NCBI GenBank assembly: GCA_002591745.1
Contig: PDLQ01000002.1
Span: 225,741 to 289,740, forward strand
Direction: 5' to 3'
Source of the DNA: Lewinellaceae bacterium SD302
GTDB lineage: Bacteria; Bacteroidota; Bacteroidia; Chitinophagales; Saprospiraceae
Length of the DNA: 64,000 nt
Position 1 is the stretch's first letter; each line of letters opens with the position of its first letter. Below the pieces are notes generated by a model, which saw only the letters and a program-made list of their open reading frames with translations, was not told the origin of the DNA and searched no databases. Both the position numbers and the translations under genes were made by a program. Of this stretch, positions 60,913-64,000 are shown piece by piece.

Positions 60913-61872
60913 ATGGATATCCAAGACATCAAATCCACCGGTAAAAAGGCCACCCGTGAGGGTTTCGGAGCCGGTATGCATTCAGTAGGGGAAACCCACG
61001 ATAACGTCGTCATGCTCACCGCAGACCTGCGCGGGTCTATGAAAGCTGATGATTTCATCAATGCTCACCCCGATCGCTTCGTACAGTGTGGTATTGCTGA
61101 GGCAAATATGATGGGTGTAGCCGCCGGACTGGCCACGGCCGGGAAGATTCCGATGGTGACAACTTTCGCCAATTTTGCTACTGGCCGGGTTTATGATCAG
61201 ATTCGCCAGAGCATCGCCTACAGCCATAAGAACGTGAAAATCTGTGCCAGCCACGCTGGCCTAACGTTGGGTGAAGATGGTGCTACCCACCAGATCCTGG
61301 AAGACATCGGTATGATGCGCATGCTGCCGGGGATGACTGTTATTAACCCCTGCGATTACAACCAGACCAAAGCTGCCGTAGAAGCACTGGTCGATCACGA
61401 AGGGCCGGCCTACCTGCGCTTTGGCCGTCCCGGCTGGCCGGTATTTACTGCTGAGAACCAAAAGTTAGAGATCGGTAAGGCCCTCCAGCTGGCTGAAGGA
61501 AGTGATGTATCTATCATCGCTACGGGCCACCTGGTCTGGAAAGCAGTAGAAGCCGCCAAGCAGTTAGCGGAAGAAGGTGTAAGCGTCGACCTTATCAACA
61601 TCCATACGATCAAACCCCTGGACGAAGAAGCCATTTTGGCCAGCGTTCGTAAAACGGGTTGTATAGTCACCTGCGAAGAGCACAATAAGTATGGTGGTCT
61701 GGGAAGTGCCGTAGCGGAATGTCTGAGCATGCACCAGCCAACTCCCCAGGAATTCGTGGCCACCAATGATACCTTCGGAGAAAGTGGTCCGGTAGGAGAG
61801 CTACTGGAAAAATACGGATTGGGGACCAAGGATGTCGTTGCTGCCGTAAAAAAGGTGCTGAAGCGAAAATAG
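60913..61872 (+). CDS. Transketolase, C-terminal subunit
   Basis: The 319-residue protein has the pyrimidine-binding and C-terminal domains: RFVQCGIAEANMMGVAAGLA with the catalytic glutamate, ASHAGLTLGEDGATHQILED, and the C-terminal VCEEHNKYGGLGSAVAECLS (here CEEHNKYGGLG). It pairs with the N-terminal subunit encoded 85 bases upstream. Start MDIQDIKSTGKKATREGFGA. A terminator follows at 61914. Confidence 0.94.
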   Translation: MDIQDIKSTGKKATREGFGAGMHSVGETHDNVVMLTADLRGSMKADDFINAHPDRFVQCGIAEANMMGVAAGLATAGKIPMVTTFANFATGRVYDQIRQSIAYSHKNVKICASHAGLTLGEDGATHQILEDIGMMRMLPGMTVINPCDYNQTKAAVEALVDHEGPAYLRFGRPGWPVFTAENQKLEIGKALQLAEGSDVSIIATGHLVWKAVEAAKQLAEEGVSVDLINIHTIKPLDEEAILASVRKTGCIVTCEEHNKYGGLGSAVAECLSMHQPTPQEFVATNDTFGESGPVGELLEKYGLGTKDVVAAVKKVLKRK

Positions 61873-61913
61873 TGATTAGTGACCTTCCGGTTGCTCAGAT
61901 ACCAGATAAAGAA

Positions 61914-61948
61914 AAAGCGGCTGATCCCGAAAGGGATCGGCCGCTTTC
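61914..61948 (+). terminator. Terminator of the transketolase operon
   Basis: AAAGCGGC, a T bulge, GATCCC, loop GAAA, GGGATC, then a G and GCCGCTTT form a strong stem with a tetraloop. It lies 42 bases after the stop at 61872, and its inverse could end the DoxX gene coming from the right. Confidence 0.85.
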
Positions 61949-61993
61949 GCGTTTTGGAATAGAGGTGACTATTAATTAGGTCACGCTGAGCAG

Positions 61994-62356
61994 TTATGGT
62001 TTGGCAAATCCCGCACCTTTACCTCCTTGCAAAGCGGGGTGGTAAAGTGCTGCGCCAATATATAGCACCGCGTTGATGCCCATTTGTACGATTGGCGTCT
62101 CACCTTCGTTCAACCAGGCGAAAGCGATTGCTCCACCGAAATAACTGGCTGCCATGATAATGCCCAGGAAGCGTGTTTTGGGCGTCAGGATTAAAATGGC
62201 CGTCAGAAACTCTATAATCGCTAGAATATAAGGGACGTTCGTACTGCCAAACTCTGCGGCAGCATCTTCGGCACCGACAATTTTGAAAGTTCCCGTCAGT
62301 AACATCACGGCGGCCACGAGGGCTACCATGTAAAATCCAATTTTATCCTTAGTCAT
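61994..62356 (-). CDS. DoxX-like small membrane protein
   Basis: The 120-residue protein has four hydrophobic segments (FYMVALVAAVMLLTGTFKIV, VPYILAIIEFLTAILILTPK, FLGIIMAASYFGGAIAFAWL and MGINAVLYIGAALYHP). Its size and pattern match DoxX-like membrane proteins, some of which act in quinol oxidation or thiosulfate metabolism, though most have no known job. A -7-like box TACCTTGT is present upstream, but imperfect. Convergent with the transketolase operon. Confidence 0.8.
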   Translation of the reverse strand: MTKDKIGFYMVALVAAVMLLTGTFKIVGAEDAAAEFGSTNVPYILAIIEFLTAILILTPKTRFLGIIMAASYFGGAIAFAWLNEGETPIVQMGINAVLYIGAALYHPALQGGKGAGFAKP

Positions 62357-62387
62357 GCTGGTGTGTTTTGATGTAGCGACAAGGTAT

Positions 62388-63725
62388 TTATAATTTTACA
62401 AATTTTCGTGCTTCACCCAGTTGCCCGTCCTGATAGAGTCGGAGCAGATAAACCCCGGCAGGGAGTTGTCGGGTGTCCAGTCTAGTACTTCCGTTACTGG
62501 TTTGCCAACGCAACTGTTCCTGACCGTGACTGTCGGTAATTATAATTTGCGTTTCTATGGGAGTATCCAGTTGAATGCTTAGGAAATCGCTCACCGGATT
62601 AGGGAAGAGTTTCACCATTGGTAAACCCGCCCGGCTATTGGTCTGACCAGAAAGAGCAGCTTTTACGGTCACGATACTGGATAATTCTTGAAGACCGTCG
62701 AAGTCATGCTGCCGCAAACGATATTGCAAGGAACTTTTTGGTGCTTGGGCGTCCAGAAAATCATAAGCGGACCCGGTAATTTTATTGGTGGCGGTCACTT
62801 GTCCGCGGCGCATCCAGCTGCGGCCATTGTCATCGCTACATTCCACTACGAAATGACTCGCATTGGCTTCGCTGGCGGTGGTCCAATTGAGCAGTACTTC
62901 TCCGTTGGCTTCTCGTTTTCCTTCAAAATTATGGTAAGTCACGGGTAAGGCTGCGTCAGTAGTGTAACTGAAGTTATTACCACCATTGGTTTCGAAAGTG
63001 ATGGTTTTATAGTCCGCATCGCTACCATCGGCGGCCGGGGCTGCGCTGCCCGTTCCGGAAGTAAACAAGTAATACTTAACTGTAGTGCCTGCTGGTTGGG
63101 CGGGAATGACCGCATCATATACGGAAATACCGAATAGATCAACCATCTCTACCACGGTTGAGGATACAAAATCATCAGTGGTGTAGCGTAAATAGGCCGT
63201 CTGGCCGGCAGAAAAAGCGGCTACCGTAGATACAGTAACGTCAGCATCGGGATTTACACGTCCCATAGCATCCGGCATTGGGTCCTGGGCGGTCTGGCCA
63301 GGGATAAAATCAAACACATCCCCTTCTACGACGAAGTACAAGAAGTCATCATTGTCCTCAAAACGGGTTTTGAAGACGTAATTATGGTCTGTACTCATAG
63401 CGTTCAGAAAAAATGCGCCGAATGGATCACAAATTCCCATATCGTTGTAGGAGGTGCCCTGGTTGCCCGTCCAGTCGAAGTCAATGCAGTCGAAAGGACC
63501 GTATTGGTTGTCGTTGTTCGTATTGACGAAACGGAAAAAATTATCGCCGTCTGCCGATGGCTGACTGGTGTAGATGAAACTTCCACCCAGCGAGGGCTGC
63601 ATTGCCACTACGTCGGCTGGGTAATTCCAGCCATTGGCGAAGCCGGCACCGATCATACCATTCTGGGCGGTCGCAGCTGACCAGCAAAGAGTAAGAAAAA
63701 GAAAGAAGAGTAATCGTTTTTGCAT
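62388..63725 (-). CDS. Secreted T9SS cargo protein
   Basis: The 445-residue protein has a signal peptide (MQKRLLFFLFLTLCWSAATA). The mature part begins with a beta-rich region (GWNYPADVVAMQPSLGGSFI) and includes a fibronectin-III-like unit near residue 270 (KREANGEVLLNWTTASEANA). The C-terminus is a type A T9SS sorting domain: MVKLFPNPVSDFLSIQLDTP to QLPAGVYLLRLYQDGQLGEA. No catalytic motif is seen. A -7 box TAAATTTG (63761-63768, minus strand) lies 35 bases before the start. Confidence 0.85.
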   Translation of the reverse strand: MQKRLLFFLFLTLCWSAATAQNGMIGAGFANGWNYPADVVAMQPSLGGSFIYTSQPSADGDNFFRFVNTNNDNQYGPFDCIDFDWTGNQGTSYNDMGICDPFGAFFLNAMSTDHNYVFKTRFEDNDDFLYFVVEGDVFDFIPGQTAQDPMPDAMGRVNPDADVTVSTVAAFSAGQTAYLRYTTDDFVSSTVVEMVDLFGISVYDAVIPAQPAGTTVKYYLFTSGTGSAAPAADGSDADYKTITFETNGGNNFSYTTDAALPVTYHNFEGKREANGEVLLNWTTASEANASHFVVECSDDNGRSWMRRGQVTATNKITGSAYDFLDAQAPKSSLQYRLRQHDFDGLQELSSIVTVKAALSGQTNSRAGLPMVKLFPNPVSDFLSIQLDTPIETQIIITDSHGQEQLRWQTSNGSTRLDTRQLPAGVYLLRLYQDGQLGEARKFVKL

Positions 63726-63760
63726 GATTTGATTTGTTTGAAGACTTTCTCAAAGAAAAG

Positions 63761-63768
63761 CAAATTTA
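63761..63768 (-). promoter_or_regulatory. -7 promoter box of the T9SS cargo gene
   Basis: On the minus strand TAAATTTG matches TAnnTTTG exactly and lies 35 bases before the start at 63725. No good -33 element lies at the right distance. Confidence 0.4.
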
Positions 63769-63926
63769 CTTTCTTTGGCTTGGCCTCAGTGACTCGGTCA
63801 TGTTTATAGGAAGACCTAATGGATACCGGTAACCCTTTTCCCCACAGGCGGTTTACGTATCTGCTTCTGTAATTACTATACTTAAGCTTGACTTTAGCGG
63901 TTTACTAAGGCTTATTACAATTTAAA

Positions 63927-63996
63927 GAAACTCTGATGTGAAGTAAATTTAGGTATTCGACCCCCTAAATTATGCTTCATATACCACCAGAGTTTC
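63927..63996. repeat. Long imperfect inverted repeat at the right edge
   Basis: GAAACTCTG (63927-63935) and CAGAGTTTC (63988-63996) are exact inverses. Inside them GTGAAG pairs with CTTCAT and TAAATTTAGG (63944-63953) with CCTAAATTA (63964-63972). A frame opens at an ATG at 63972 and is cut by the window end after nine codons, so no gene can be claimed. Confidence 0.8.
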
Positions 63997-64000
63997 AGTC

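Overview
The window reads as core chromosome of a Bacteroidota bacterium, most likely class Saprospiria (Lewinella-like). This is inferred from family content, not from a marker gene. Evidence: three proteins with type IX secretion (T9SS) C-terminal sorting domains, a CarboxypepD_reg-type TonB-dependent receptor, an oversized LepB, a YpdA-type (bacillithiol) reductase, a split transketolase, stand-alone SucA, several Bacteroidota-only DUF families (DUF4230, DUF6495, DUF1573), and promoters of the Bacteroidota type (TTTG or TTG, about 19 nt, then TAnnTTTG). I see no rRNA, tRNA, CRISPR array, phage, transposase gene or obvious defence island. Coding density is high and gaps are short.

Layout. 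1-5.4 kb: a GH57/DUF3536 protein cut by the left edge, then three tightly packed glycosyltransferases and a terminator. 5.4-14.7 kb: YpdA, a WD40 protein, a SWIM-SNF2 helicase, an FAD disulfide-reductase-like protein, gamma-carbonic anhydrase, a phosphopantetheinyl transferase and an SRPBCC protein. 15-23.3 kb: fructose-1,6-bisphosphatase, a DUF1080 lipoprotein, DUF6495, a PNPOx-like protein, endonuclease I, a Coq4-like AT-rich gene, a VOC protein, a Rieske-FAD reductase and a PhoD phosphatase. 23.4-34.2 kb (all minus strand): HAD, rhomboid, LepB, DUF1573, RlmI-like methyltransferase, XRE-S24 regulator, DUF4230, TPR-S41 peptidase and FolP. 34.3-43.6 kb: a membrane protein, a YwqK-like lipoprotein, SucA, a GT39-like membrane protein overlapping an AmgK-like kinase fused to a RapZ C-terminal domain, and a ZIP transporter. 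43.8-54.1 kb: TonB receptor with a secreted hydrolase-fold partner, AroQ, a TlpA-like lipoprotein, PurL and an unknown 473-residue protein. 54.2-64 kb: large T9SS cargo, small envelope proteins, HU, split transketolase, DoxX-like protein and another T9SS cargo.

The most unusual feature is not a gene. The 10-mer CAAAGTAGCA (extended form GGCTAACAAAGTAGCAATG) occurs 16 times on either strand in 64 kb, where about 0.1 would be expected by chance. It lies both inside unrelated genes, in several reading frames, and between genes. Near matches and longer composite copies occur at 27.1-27.3 and 52.6-52.7 kb. Separately, many intergenic gaps hold blocks of iterated or inverted short words, different at each locus, and four genes have a -7 promoter box only 4-5 nt before the start codon, suggesting leaderless mRNAs. 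Start codons were moved from the longest open frame where a signal peptide, family N-terminus or promoter made a downstream start more credible. Function assignments rest on motif recognition by eye; no database search was run.
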